Source: Gnetum montanum
Taxonomy: Eukaryota; Streptophyta; Gnetopsida; Gnetales; Gnetaceae
Direction of reading: 5' to 3'
Assembly (NCBI GenBank): GCA_015680685.1
Contig: MNCI01030123.1
Location: 91,686 to 155,685 of the forward strand
DNA: 64,000 bases
The notes below the pieces were generated by a model. It made no database searches, had not been told where the DNA came from, and worked only from the letters and a program-made list of their open reading frames with translations. Of this stretch, positions 45,093 through 57,478 are shown in pieces; the first letter of the stretch is position 1; each line of letters opens with the position of its first letter. The position numbers and the translations under genes were made by a program.

Positions 45093-47240
45093 TCAAATGA
45101 ACTTGACGCAGGGAGACGCATTGCTTGCCAAATGGACTTGAGGTAATTCTTCTTGATAGCATTGATAAAATCTCTGCTGTTGTTCATCTTCCTTGCCCTT
45201 ATCAGAAAATATAGTTCTAGAAGAAGTCAATGCTGGATTTTTAAGTGGTGTTCTCTTTGAGTCATGATGAGCAACCGTCCCGTATGACTGACAGTCAGAA
45301 CTTACATAAATAACACCAGGAACAAGGAATACACAAAAAATTTGATGTGCTGCCACACGCGTTTCTGCATCCTGATGCATCATTGCTTGGGATACTTGGT
45401 GAAAGAGTGTATCAGAAAAGCCGGTATAAAAACAGGTCCACCAGTATTCCTGGGGATAGTTGTTGCATCTATCTAAATGATGTCACCTCGATTTATGAAA
45501 CAACGCCCTTTGTAGCAGCAATTATCTGTTGTAACGGAAATTATGTCTCTTTAAATTTGTTAACTAACTGTCACTGCATCCTTATTTGCACATTATTGAC
45601 TGGCCACCTTCTTGGATTCATCGACTACCATCTTCTTCTCTTTCTGCAGCAACAGTGGCTTTTCATCAGCATCCACAACTTTATTGTTCAATCCATCCTT
45701 GTATTTCAGATATGTTCTGGATGTCAATTCACCCTTCAACCCGCTCTCGAGCCGCACATTCTGTTTCATGATTCTCTTTTGAAGTTGTTGCGTGTTGGTC
45801 ATGACCTGCTGCATTTCTTCCAATTTCATTGCCAGGACTTGTGCTTCGTATGACTTTGTTTCAAACTCAACTGCATTTTCGAAAAGCTTTTCCACTTGGG
45901 TTTCCAATCGGTTGCACTTTTCTTTAAAAAGCTCCATAGCAATACTGTCTGATTTGTTCTGATACCATTCATGTTGCATCTCTCTACTGCAGCATAGAAA
46001 TCTCAAATACGCATCATTTTTGAGATTTTCATTTTCGTTCCTCAGCTGCAGTAGCTCGTCGTAAAGCTTTCTAAGCCTTTCTTCTGCAACCTATAAACTT
46101 TCTGGGTTAATAGGTGTTCCTTCTGCAATCTGACCTAGAATCATTTCGCGCAACCTTAACGAAGACGGTTCAAGGTCGTTTGCAATCTTAAGCTCAGATT
46201 TAAGAGTTTCTAAATCCGTGGACCTCAAATTACTTTCGTTCTCAGCAACACTTCTATCTTTTTGCATCTGGAACGCTTTTTTTTATTTGCTGATGCAGTT
46301 TGGCTTTTAATGATCTGTTTTGAGATTCCGAATGAATGTTCCTGTTCAACACACTTTACAATCGAGCTGTAACGTTCCAGAGTTCTTTAATGATTCTCTG
46401 TGACTCATCCTGAAAATTCTGATTTTTCCGTTTTATCTCAATAACAATAAGCTGGATAGCATCAACCTCTGACTGCAACCGTATAACATCTTGAGCCCGT
46501 GTCTCTGCTTCAGCAGAGAGTTCACAGTTGGTCCCTAGCTTTGCTCAAAGAAATCTTGAATTGCCCAAGCATCGTGCATTCATCTGACCCTAAACTTCTT
46601 CCTTCAAACAGCAAATGTCAGCTTTCATGGGGAGAAGTGGACCAAATATTCTTGCAAACTTCTCCGACATATCATTTTTATTATTCTCGGATTACCAATG
46701 ATAATCCTGGCAAGTTCATTTCTCAGCAGAACTTTGTCATCCGCGTCAATCCTCTGTTTCACTTTATCCTGCTGCGTTGAATGATGCTCTCCAGGTGCAT
46801 CCATTGATTTCGAGGCAAGCAACCTACAGAGGTCGTAAATTTCTCATTTCCATCTTCCAGCAGTGTGATCTCCATCTGCTTTAATTGTAAAGCTGCATAC
46901 ATCTTCCCTATCTCTAATTCCAACTGCTCCTTCTTCTCAACCAGGCTTTGCAATTTGATCCGTACATTTTCTTCCCTTCCATGAAGTTTCTTTAAATTAG
47001 AAGTTAGCATTCGTTCCCTACCATGACAACTCTTCATCTTTCACCTCCATTTCCTTCATCATATTTTGCAGCTTCTCTTCCGTTATTAAAGAATGGTACC
47101 AACATTATGCCGTTGATTTCTCTCATCTCAAGAACAATGACTTTACTTTTTTTCTGAAACATTCTGGATTGCTGGAGCTTCAAAGATACGAGAAATTCAA
47201 GAATTTAATTAAATGAAGGTCCGAACAGGAACAAATGCAG
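45093..47240 (-). pseudogene. Coiled-coil protein relic, unrecognised (minus)
   Basis: From about 47037 leftwards the minus strand reads long Glu/Lys/Leu-rich helical blocks: REENVRIKLQSLVEKKEQL, KSELKIANDLEPSS.L near 46170, ERLRKLYDELLQLRNENENL near 46050, and the longest open part at 45593-46006 with LFKEKCNRLETQVEKLFENA. Stops and frameshifts separate them, and the part left of 45593 loses coil character. It looks like a large host coiled-coil gene (motor-tail or scaffold type), now a pseudogene. It converges with the acidic relic on the other strand. Confidence 0.5.
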
Positions 47241-47769
47241 TTAAGTGTAGATTCTAATCTCCAACAAACAGAGGATAGGATCCTTCTTGCTGCAGCGAAC
47301 TATCATCCTCCTCACCCATTGTGCACTCAAATCCACAACTCCTTTATTCTGGATAATAATTTATTTTCCGGTGCTGTTCCATGAAATGGCCAGAAATGTA
47401 CTAACAAACATGAACTAAGCTAAGTTCATAGTGAATTAGCAAAGTACCAACCCTGGTTTTAGAATATAGTAAACAATGTGATTAAGAAGATTGATGTGTG
47501 TGTACATTAACGATTTATAAATTTATTAAAATGTCAAAGTCTATGATAAGATTCTTAGATAACTAGAGTTATCCAAAAGATATAAAATAAAACTCTAACA
47601 CTCTCAAAGGCAATAGACTCTTGGTTACTACTTCCTAGACATTTGGTTATGTCATGGTTATTTATGAGTTAGAGTATTCATTTTATGGATTTGATATGGG
47701 ACTACTATTGTTGTTCATTCGTGATTTTGAATGGAGTGCAAGTTGCTATATAGGTCATGATGGAAGGAT
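47241..47769. other. Spacer with a dispersed repeat
   Basis: 47400-47600 resembles 26545-26760 (shared words 'actaagctaagtt', 'agtaaacaat', 'aaatttattaaaatg', 'aactagagtt'), in the same orientation. No gene seen. Confidence 0.5.
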
Positions 47770-48111
47770 GTCCAACACTTGATAGAATTTAGAATAGGAT
47801 ATAAGTTGCAACAAAATTATGGATAAGATCATGAGTCTTAGATAATCGTGATGGAATCATAGTGTTGTCAAAGTTAAGTTTTGATTCTAAACTTTATTGT
47901 AAATATGATTCATTTTGAGTTGTGGGCTAATAGTAGTAATGTCCAAGACTTGATAGAATTTAGAATAGGATATAAGTTGCAACAAAATTATGGATAGGAT
48001 CATGAGTCATAGATAATCATGATGGAATAATAGTGTTGTCATAGTTAAGTTTTGATTCTAAACTTTATTGTAAATACAATTCATTCTAAGTTGTGGGCTA
48101 ATAGTAGTAAG
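47770..48111. repeat. Two tandem copies of 171 bp, about 92-95% alike
   Basis: Copies start 'gtccaacacttgatagaa' (47770) and 'gtccaagacttgatagaa' (47941), and both run to 'gtgggctaatagtagtaa'. Differences are few, so the duplication is younger than most repeats here. Confidence 0.85.
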
Positions 48112-48948
48112 GTCACAATGATAGAATTATGAAGGATACAAGATGAGGATGAGACATACTAGGATCACAATCCTTTGAAAAGCACTTTCATGAGTATATT
48201 GCAAGTCATAGCCTATATCCTAGTCTACTAAACTAGGAAAAAGACATGATTATTATATAACTAACTTCTATACATTGTACTATACTAGTTATGATCATTT
48301 AGATGAGTGTTCTTAACATTTGTATGTGCTATGGTGTCAATGATAATGCATTGTATAATCTATCATGTTTATATTAATGTTTATAGTACTAGTTGCTTAG
48401 GTTGACTAATTGATAATGATGTCCTTATATGCTTATTATTACTATGTGACTCATGCTATGTTTAAGATGTCTAGTATTTAGGTTGACACATGTAGCACCA
48501 ATTACTTGTGGTCATTGATTATGCTATGCTTGTAATGATGTCATTAACATGTTATGCATATTATGTGTATGTTTATGATGGAGTTGACACAAGGGTATGG
48601 ACCAATTAATGATGAGATACCCTAGAGGAGTTGGGATTATCCCTACTATGATGCATCAATGACACTCATGTCTCAATCTTCATGTTAAAATTGTGAGAGT
48701 ATAGGCAGTGCCTATGAGTGGTATGAGATCTTCGAACATATTGACATGTACAGATCTACCCTTCAAAAGGCTAGTGGCCTAGGGCTACATGTACTAGTAG
48801 AATTATATATAAAAGAAAAACTAATAAAATACCTTAAAGCACTATTTATGATATGGATGCTCAAGACAATAATGACACACTATACAGTAAGTGTGAATGT
48901 ATTAGTCATCGCAGAGGCTTTGTGATTGTAATGCTAGACTATGGCTAT
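48112..48948. other. AT-rich spacer
   Basis: No coding potential. Possibly part of the U3 of the gypsy LTR that ends at 50892. Confidence 0.35.
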
Positions 48949-49190
48949 GATCCCTTAGAGCATTAGATGCCATGGATAGTTGTACATGTCATTTTTTATA
49001 TTTGTGCATTGGTATGCCTATTATGTGTGATTTCCAACTATATTTGTGCATGTATTGATACATGTGATCCATTAGAGCACTATATGTTATTGGTATGTGT
49101 TATGCTATGTATGTATGCATTAATATGCTTGTTATGTGTGAGCCACAGTTGTAATTATACATGGATTGATACATATGATTTTTGATTGTG
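48949..49190. repeat. Degenerate tandem repeat, period about 116 bp
   Basis: 'gatcccttagagcattaga' (48949) and 'gatccattagagcactata' (49065) each lead into similar 'tatgcttattatgtgtga' words. Confidence 0.55.
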
Positions 49191-50892
49191 GTATGTTATG
49201 TGTTAGTATCTCTTGAGACATCAGTTATCAATGAGACGTGATTAGGAGTATTTGATGTGTTTAAGTCCAATGATGTAATATATATGATAGAGTCCATGAT
49301 GATTAGAATGCTATTATACTGGTGTAGTAGCTTCATGATTTAATAGTCTTGTGACAATGCTATGATAAGCTCTAGTATCTATTGATGTTGTGCTTCATGG
49401 CTTGCTTTTGGATTTGATATGATCGTGATGAAATGTTATATGTATGATGTGTCTGTGTGGTATGTTTAGCATGAGACATACCAACCATATTGTAATTTGC
49501 TCAATGGCTTCCCCACACCTCATCCTCTATCAAGTTAATCTATGAATGGGAGTCATTTCTTACTTTTTTAGTCTCAATTTTTCACATTACATGTATTTTA
49601 TCTTTTATTCTTCATTTTTAAGTCTCAAGGTTAGGTTCATACTTGTAAAAACTTTTCATAAATGGAAAATGTTTTATGTAAGGTGTAATGATGTCAAAAC
49701 ATGCTTTAAATGGCATAAAAGAATCAACCTACACTATAATAGAGATTAAATCTCATACCTCAAAGAGAGAGTGGCACTAATTTTTACACTTTTCATTATG
49801 CAATTTTCAATTCCAAAGGTTTGAATAAATATCAAGAGAAATTTTTAAATCTTTCCTCTTTTTTACTTGACAATATCACAATTATTTAATTCTTCTTAAG
49901 CTTTCTTAAGATTCATATTCATTCAAGATCAAGGATTAAGATCATCATCAAATTTTTTTGATCAAGTTTCAAATATCTTTAAGATTCCAAGTTAAATTAC
50001 CTCAAATTCATTTAGATTTGTTCATTTAAAAAAATCAATTTTTCATGACTTGATCATTATCAATTATCAAAATAAATATAGTTATATCAAAATTATCGCT
50101 CATAACTCTAATGATATTATGTGATATAATTTAAATTTGAAATCATGCCATGAATATCAATCCATATCACCCCAAGTGATCTTCAGCAATAAGCTCAAAT
50201 TTTGGCTAAGAGCAATCATGTATATTAATGCTCAAGTTATGCCAATCCATATCATATTAATCTACATAAGTTTTAGTAATATTCAATAAGATCTTTAACA
50301 TTAGAAAATTTTAAAAGCTTTCATGCACAGTTTGATACCCACGTCTCTACATTAGAGTATCCATCCACATGGAATGTGTAAAGGCTTCCATTTAGTCATG
50401 AATTGATTCATTTATGTGTAGGTGATAGACCTAAGAGTTTAGAACTCCAATAGATCTAAGGGTTTACCTTTCTAGTATATGTATTTATGCAAGAGATGGA
50501 TGTTTTTGCTAATGACATTGGTTTAGATGGTCCATGATCATTGGTTATCTATAAAGTATATATGATTCTCACATGGGCAACCTTATGTTTAGACATATTG
50601 GATAATGTTACATAATGACTAGACTTGATGGCTGTGATGTCTAGATAGTTGGTATATACTTGGATGTATGATATGACACTTTGAGAATGATATGTAGCTA
50701 GTGATGATTAGTACATAATGTTTGATGCATGCTTATTATGTGTGCAGTATTGCAAATTTTTCAAGAGTGATTTAAGACTTTCCATTATACACGTGAGATC
50801 CTTTGAGATGCTTTACATTCTTTGACTACATTTTTTGATAGACTATAATTGATTCTTGAGCCAGTCTTGGATTAACTGCATAGGGTGTTACA
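49191..50892 (+). repeat. Probable 5' LTR (right part) of a tRNA-Met-primed gypsy element, family D
   Basis: The right end is fixed by TGTTACA (50886-50892) followed three bases later by a decayed tRNA-Met PBS. The left end could not be found. The body is AT-rich and non-coding. Confidence 0.5.
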
Positions 50893-50895
50893 AAA

Positions 50896-50910
50896 TAATA
50901 TCAAAGTTAG
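50896..50910 (+). other. Primer-binding site (tRNA-Met), family D
   Basis: TAATATCAAAGTTAG against the usual TGGTATCAGAGCTAG: 11 of 15 matches, and all four differences are G-to-A or C-to-T. Confidence 0.65.
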
Positions 50911-51079
50911 AATACCCTAACTGTTATAGGATGTTGTGCACTTATCTCTATAATTGTAGGTATTAGTTATTTCAAGTAGGTAAAGGTTAGTTAATATAGG
51001 CTACTAGGTTGATAAGACTCATGTATCTCCAAGTATGTAGGCAAAGACACTAGTACTCAATGAAGTGTAAAAAGTAAGT

Positions 51080-51890
51080 ATGGGTATCAATGATGCTCAA
51101 ATGAATTTAACTAGGTAAATGATACAATTACTCTAGCAGTATATGGCCAAGATAGGTGTTGCATCATCTCCTCCTATAGATATTCAAGAGGTTAAGTGTG
51201 GCAATGATAGTGGTGCATGTGACTTAGTTTTTAGAGAGATTGAAAAAGACAATGATTATGATGCTAATGCTAGTGATGAGAGAGAACCAATCATAAAAAA
51301 AATTAGTAAAGAGTTGATTAAGAAGTTCCCAAAGTTAGGTCCTCCTACATTTTTTGACACAAAGGATCTCATTGTGATGATAGAGTAGCTAGAGAAGCTA
51401 AGAAAGACATATGATCTAAAGGAATATACTCTAGCATAGTAGAATAGGTTAGCTACTTATCATTTGACAAGATACTCCTAGAAATTAGTGCCAGTTAGAG
51501 AAGTAGGTTAGAAGATGATTAGAACAAGATATCCCATGGGTATATTTTTTTACTCTTTTAGCAGTAGATACATTTCTACTTAGTATGCACAAGTTAAGAA
51601 GGATGAGTTTTATAGACTCAATTAGAGTAATTGATCCATGATAGAGTATGATGCACAATTTGTATAGCTTAGTAGCTATGTTATTGAGTCGATGGATGCT
51701 TGGGTTAGGACTACTAACTTTACAAAATATTTTCATATCTTGAAGTATCATATCTTTCCTTTTCATCTTACCTCTTATGATGAGGCATAATAGATGATCT
51801 TGGATTTAAAGAGAACATTGATTAGGGATGCAACTTATGAGGTCCAGAGGTACGAATAGAATAGAGGATCATTAGTGAGAGAATGATATA
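51080..51890 (+). pseudogene. gag relic of the family-D gypsy element
   Basis: Frame from ATG at 51080 (MGINDAQMN) with many stops, most of them TAG where Gln is plausible. Blocks: acidic N-terminal part, then KFPKLGPPTFFDTKD, NRLATYHLTRYS, KKDEFYRLN.SN.SMIEYDAQFV, LSSYVIESM and a final DLKRTLIRDATYEVQRYE. The order and style are those of a Ty3/gypsy gag (chromovirus-type, PPxFxG-like entry and LATY). The protein would form the capsid. Nothing of pol follows. Confidence 0.65.
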
Positions 51891-52619
51891 GACCCTCCAA
51901 GTAGGCTTGTGAAGAATGTAGTAGTGGTGGTTAGTAGTAGTCAATAGCTAGTGATACTATTCCTCCTATAAGATATGATACTTCTCTAGTTTATTATAAA
52001 TGTGAGCAATTCCTCCTATTCCTTGAAGAAGATATGATGATACTATTCCTCCTATGAGATATGATATTCTTTGGTTGTTATCACACAATGTGACTATGGC
52101 TACTATTTCTTTTAAAATTTCTAGTTTTTTATATTATATATTTTTTATATTTCTTTTTAAGGTTGCAAGTAAGACTATGAAATAAAACTTTGGTAATAAG
52201 ATTTAAAATGCAACAAATGTAAAAAGAGATGCCACAAGTGTACCAGTTTTAGGCCTTGGTGGGCCACTAGTTTTAAGCCCTAGCAGGCCACGTTATTACC
52301 AGTTATAGGCCATGGTAGGCCATCAATAGTTTTTCTAGCAAACATGAGATAATCTTGAAAGAAAATAGAGGAATAGAATGAACATGGAAACATGGTATAA
52401 GGTTACGAAGATAGGCACATAATGATTAATAAAGGAAGGGATAAGACATTAACTGCAAATCTATTTCTTGATCCTTGATATATCAAGGAACCCCTTGGTT
52501 GTATGTTCACCATTCTTCCTACCCAATATGGCAATCAGTAGGTGTTTTCATTTACCACTTAGTGTTTTAGAGTTAGCATTAACATTGTCATTATTAATGT
52601 TGTTGTCACCGACCCTAGC
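51891..52619. other. Spacer with a small G/C-word repeat
   Basis: No gene. At 52230-52325 a word like 'ccagttttaggccttggtgg' recurs three times with variation. Confidence 0.45.
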
Positions 52620-55600
52620 TTAAGTTTTAAGAGTTTCCTCTTAAAACTCCACCTTTGAACCCTAGTCAATGTTGACATTATTGACATATGATGAACAAAT
52701 ATTATTCCCTCAAATCACATTTTTACCATCTTTCTATGGAAAGTGGGTCTCCTAGTGTATAGGAGATGAGATTACCCGAAGCTTTACTAACCATGGCCTT
52801 TCTAGGATTAATTTAAACCTAGGTTTTTCTTCAATCAGTAGGAAGTTGGCAAATGTAGGAAACTATTCCCTAGCTACAAAATCCAAGGAGATGGAACCTC
52901 AAACTACTACTTGTGACCTATTGAACAACTTGAGTGCAAAGGTAGTGGTTCCCTAGATGTTTTTAATTAAGCCTAGTTTCTCCACAACAGAGTATGGTAT
53001 TACGTTGGTTGTTATCACATCATTCACATGAACATGATGAACCTTGAACTTTCAAGCACATATAGAAATAAGAAGAGGAGTGGATAACACTTCTCCATTT
53101 TATGAGTTAATCTTTAGCTCAATGACAAAGAAAATTTACTTCTTATTAGTGGGCATGTTTCCACTTATAGGAATAGAAGTCAACACTTGAGCTAGTGAAT
53201 CTCTATGAGTAGGAGAAGTCATGACAAGGTCGTATAGGCTTAACAATGTGTTCTTTTATTTGAGAGACTATTTGGCTTGTCCCATTATTGTGAGGAAATT
53301 CATTTCCATGGCATGTGATGCTTCAGCCTTGGTGATTTTAATTTCTTCCATCCTTCCTAGGAGTTTTGGCTCAAGTTTCAAAGTATGTGTGTTGGGCCCC
53401 TTGTCCATGGGTGTTTGCCTCCAAAAATTTTGTGCTAGATATCTTTATCAAGCTTTTTTTTTCAGTTTGATGACAAATTGTTTTTTTCATCATTGTGATG
53501 ATGATCTCTTACTAATTTTTGAATTCTTGGACACTATTCATAAGCCTTGGTCATGGGCTATTACAGGTTTACTTGTAGGAGGTAGAGGCATCCTAATAAT
53601 GAAAGGTTCCTTAGCCTTACAAGGGTTGGTAATATTTTGCTTAGGTCATGATGTTGATGCCATCAAAGGTGAGACTCATATAACAAAAGGCTTCTTAGGG
53701 GCCATGGGTAGTGGCACCTGTATGATGAATGAAACTCTAGGCTTTAGGTTTTGGAAACACAATGGTACTTTGACAACAAATGATTCTCTAAGAGGTCTAG
53801 ACCAAGGAGATGTTGTGAATGAGACTATGGTATAAGAGTTGTTGTTAGTGTTTAGAGAGTTGGGCTCATTCAACACCAACTACCCATGATTAATCATCTT
53901 TTAAAGCTAGGTAGAAATCAATATCATGACCAACCAATTGATGATAATGGCAAAACTTGTGAAGCCTAAAGTACTTTGGTAGTTTTGGATTGTCTTCAGT
54001 TGCTATCATTGGATCTCTCGCTATGTCACAAAGATGATTGTGCCTTTTGTAAGCTTCCTCGAATAATTTCTTATGTTGAATTTGATTATCTTTAAGTAAC
54101 TATTCTATGAGCTTAGAGGACTTCATAGACAACTTTGTGTATTTAGACCTATCCTTATGCTTAAAGTTTGGTCTTGGCTAATTAGAAGTATATGACGTAG
54201 ATGGTTGAGATGAATCAAAAGATGCATTATGTGAAGGATATTTTTTCCTCTCTGCTTGTTTCATATCCTTGAATACTGTGTCCATAATTGTTTACATTTG
54301 TTTGGTCCTATCCTTGTTCCTCTTGGAGTTTTGGTTCTTGTAGTTCATATAAGCCAGATCATTGCTAGCCTTCAAAACTACTTCTATGTTCTTGATTTAT
54401 GAGAAGGCTTGGCTTAGTAATCGAGGTTCTAAGTAGTAGAGATTTAACTTGATGAAGTCATTGAATACTTCCATAAATATGGCCAAGAGGTGGATCTCAA
54501 TGATGGGCTTGAGAATTGCATTGAGTGTTGCACTCCATCTCTAAGTGAATCTTTGGATAAGTTCAAGTGGTCCCTACCTCACTTTCATAAGTTGGTCCTA
54601 GGTCATATCAAGTTTCAAATTATATTTGAAGTGGTTGATAAACAAGGTTATTAAATCTTCAAGGGAAGAGATAGAACCTCGAGGTAAGGTTCAGTATCAA
54701 TCTAGAGCCTTTCCTTTCGAGGACATAGGAAAAATACTTAGTATTGTATGATGTCATGTTTGGAATGGAGTCACTCAAATTGGAAGATGACAAGGTATGA
54801 GTTGAAATCTCCTTCATCATTGTATTTGGTGAAGTTTGGGATAGGTATGCTTATGGATAAGGTTATTTAAGGAAAGATAGGGCTAATGGGGTCATCTTGG
54901 TAGAAGTTCATAATCATTACCATTTGTGTTGTACTAACCTCAAGCTTTCATAGCTTCTCAATAAGGCCTTGAATTAGTTGGAAAGCTTGATCTAGACCTT
55001 GTGGAGCTTCTAAGGGTTACACTTGTTGTTGGACAGCTAGTCATTGGACAGGAGAGGTCTTGTAACTACTTTTTGGAAGGATTAAACATGGGGAGCGAGG
55101 TTTGCATTAAGGCATAAGGAAAAAGGAGGTTATTAGAAACAAATGGTTTGTGTGATGCACATGGAATTAGTATTTCATGAGAAGAACCAATCATCATTGT
55201 GAAATTATGGGGCATAGAGGAGATTACTAGTGGAGGTTGAGGCACAGTAGCAAAGGGTGCAAATGTAAATAGTCAGACGAATGAGAAGGCAGGTTGAAAA
55301 CTTGAGCTTATGGAGGTCACAGGGAAAGTTTGCTTCACTGCTAAAAGGTAGGCACAGAGTTGAACATGGTCACTTCAGAGATAGATTGCTAGAAAAATGT
55401 CTCCTATGAATGTATCTAGCATGTATTGAGCTCCAAACTCATATTGATCCTCTAGGTGGGACCCTAAGCTAGGCTTTTCACTAATTTTACCATCGTCATT
55501 CACACTCACTAACTATGCTAACAAATTTATATAAAATTTAGATAATTTGACGTGGTCATATGGTGAAGGGATGTATTCCTTTCCATCTTTATAGGTTAAT

Positions 55601-55850
55601 TCATAGTAATGCTTAAAGTCAAACTCTTTGCTTGGGATGGGCAAACCTACTTGCATTTTCACACATATAAAGTTATAGTATTGTTCATCAATGTTTACAT
55701 GTAACAGAATAAGTTCTAACTACTTGAGGAATTCCCTATGCTTTGCTATGGTTGGGTCCTTAGGGTCATATATGCAAGCAAATTCCTGTTCAAGGCCATG
55801 AAAACAATGTTGTATGGTAGAATAGTTGAGGTAAAAGGCACAAAATATGT
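52620..55850 (-). pseudogene. gag-protease relic of another gypsy element (minus)
   Basis: Minus strand, heavily interrupted. N-terminal gag part near 55300-55750. Retrotransposon-gag blocks near 54400-54750 (KALDWY-type end, SLEDLITLFINHFKYNLKL, LIQRFT.RWSATLNAI). A zinc-binding block FCHYHQLVGHDIDFYLALK near 53930-53990. A retropepsin region near 52780-53120 (VHHVHVNDVITTNVIPYSVVEKLGL and later LILERPWLVKL, where the usual word is LGRPWL). The lineage is Tat-like but not family A. The open plus-strand frame at 53221-53835 is its antisense shadow. Neither LTR was found. Confidence 0.65.
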
Positions 55851-56494
55851 AGAATCAGTTAATTAGTCAAGTTGATGAAAGATTTAATTTTATTTGATTT
55901 TAATTTTAATTTTAATACATTATTTTTTTTATTAAATTAAATTAAATCGCATGGCATGGAACTACAATGTAAAAAGGTCATAGTGTATTTAGCTACAATG
56001 TATTTAAGCTAGCTTAAATGACATTTACAACTTATAAACTAGCTTAAGTAACATTAACAACTTATAAGCTAGCTTAAATAATAAGCTACAACTACAATGG
56101 CCTCAACCTATAACCTACAACTGTAACACAAGAAAGAAAATTTCTCTAGGAAATTCATGTGTGAGACAGGTTTGCATCAAATAAGCTAGCTTGTTTGAGG
56201 GTAAACAAGTTAACTTCAATTCAACTAACTTGTTTGGCTGAAATAGGATGGGTTAAAACAAGATAGCTTGTTTGATGTAAGTAGGAAAAATGCTACATAT
56301 AAACTAGCAAATAAGCTAGCTTATAAAGGTAGACAACTAGAAATAAGCTAGCTTATAAAGGTAGACAACTGTAAATAAGCTAGCTTATATCACATAAATA
56401 AGCTAAAAAATAGTAAATAAGTTGGCCAATAAGCTGGCTTATATTGTTTAAATAAGTGGAAAATAGTACATAAGCTAGCTTTGCTAAAAAACAA
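55851..56494. repeat. TAAGCTAGCTTA palindrome-rich array
   Basis: Between about 55990 and 56485 the palindrome TAAGCTAGCTTA or a close variant occurs about ten times (e.g. 56005-56016, 56065-56076, 56343-56354, 56376-56387). Two adjacent units of about 33 bp lie at 56310-56373. The array is AT-rich and non-coding. Element A2 inserted at its right edge. An 'aattttaattttaatttt' run lies near 55890-55910. Confidence 0.75.
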
Positions 56495-56503
56495 TGATGA
56501 ACC

Positions 56504-56576
56504 GTGATATCGGGGTCGCGATATCGAATCTGCGATATCGAAGCTTGCCATGCGATGTCGGATACCCGATATCGCA
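56504..56576 (+). promoter_or_regulatory. GATATC palindrome cluster, A2
   Basis: Four GATATC boxes and one GATGTC in 73 bp, just upstream of TATAAATA at 56592-56599. Confidence 0.55.
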
Positions 56577-56591
56577 TCCTACCTTATTTCC

Positions 56592-56599
56592 TATAAATA
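56592..56599 (+). promoter_or_regulatory. TATA box, A2 LTR
   Basis: TATAAATA in 'cctataaataagaggtggg', the same context as in the A3 LTRs. Confidence 0.75.
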
Positions 56600-56857
56600 A
56601 GAGGTGGGCGCACTTGGTTTGCATAGTTAATTTTATTCTCTTACCTAAACTCTTGCCTTTTCTCCCTCTCAGAGTTAGAATTATTTCTATGTGCCTGCAG
56701 TAGGAGTCATAAAGTGAACGAATCTTTATTCGGGCATTGTGTACCTGAGCACACCTTGTGTACAGCAATAAAGACAAACTTTGTGATAAACCTTGCAGCA
56801 TTCAGAATAGATTAATTAATGTTATTTTTAGTTATTTAATGCTTTCCTTAGTTAATT

Positions 56858-56860
<3 letters not shown>

Positions 56861-56896
<36 letters not shown>
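56861..56896 (+). repeat. (TC)18 microsatellite inside the LTR
   Basis: 36 bases of uninterrupted TC. The A3 LTRs have only short GA/TC runs at the same place (e.g. near 34183-34196). Confidence 0.95.
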
Positions 56897-56900
<4 letters not shown>

Positions 56901-57344
56901 TACAACTCTCCTAAGTAAGCACACACAGTACGATCACTTTGAGCCTACATGTAATACTTGGTAACCTAGTAATGATTAGCATTTAGTAATCCTAGTAGTG
57001 TTGCACTCATTCAGGATGTGTACGGTAAGTGAGAACGGATACTGATGTTAGATTAATTAAAGCCTAGTTAATCAATAGTTAAATTAAATTAGTCACTTAG
57101 TTATCTCTCTCCTCCCTTATTAGTAGCAAGACATAAAAACACATAAAAAGTATAAAAATCATATGCCTTAAGTTTACTTAACCATACAATCGTGACATAC
57201 AAGTAAGCTTGGGAAGACAATAGTTGATCAACCCATTCTTGTTCCACAAGGCGCATAGGCACTTACTCCTTGGAATTCAACTGGATCGTGCATGTGCACT
57301 CGTATTTGTATGGTTGAGCATAAGGATACCTTGCCGCTCATCAT

Positions 57345-57362
57345 TGGCACCGTTGCTAGGGA
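57345..57362 (+). other. Primer-binding site (tRNA-Asp), A2
   Basis: TGGCACCGTTGCTAGGGA, 15 of 18 matches to the tRNA-Asp complement, one base after the LTR. Confidence 0.85.
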
Positions 57363-57478
57363 CTTTGTTGTTTGTGCACTAACTAGAACATAGGAAAAAT
57401 TTCACATCATTGGAACAAACCCTTAGGATTGGTTAAAGAAAAATAATAATATATAATATAATGCACACTAAATAGACA

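Larger units (their letters stand above)
56495..57343 (+). repeat. 5' LTR of A2 (849 bp)
   Basis: Starts TGATGAA (one base off the usual TGATGAG) and ends CTCATCA, followed by the PBS. It contains the GATATC cluster, the TATA box at 56592-56599 and a (TC)18 microsatellite. Confidence 0.88.

Noticed and set aside
53221-53835. 204-codon plus-strand open frame
   Set aside because: It is antisense to the minus-strand gag-protease relic, whose blocks explain the sequence better.
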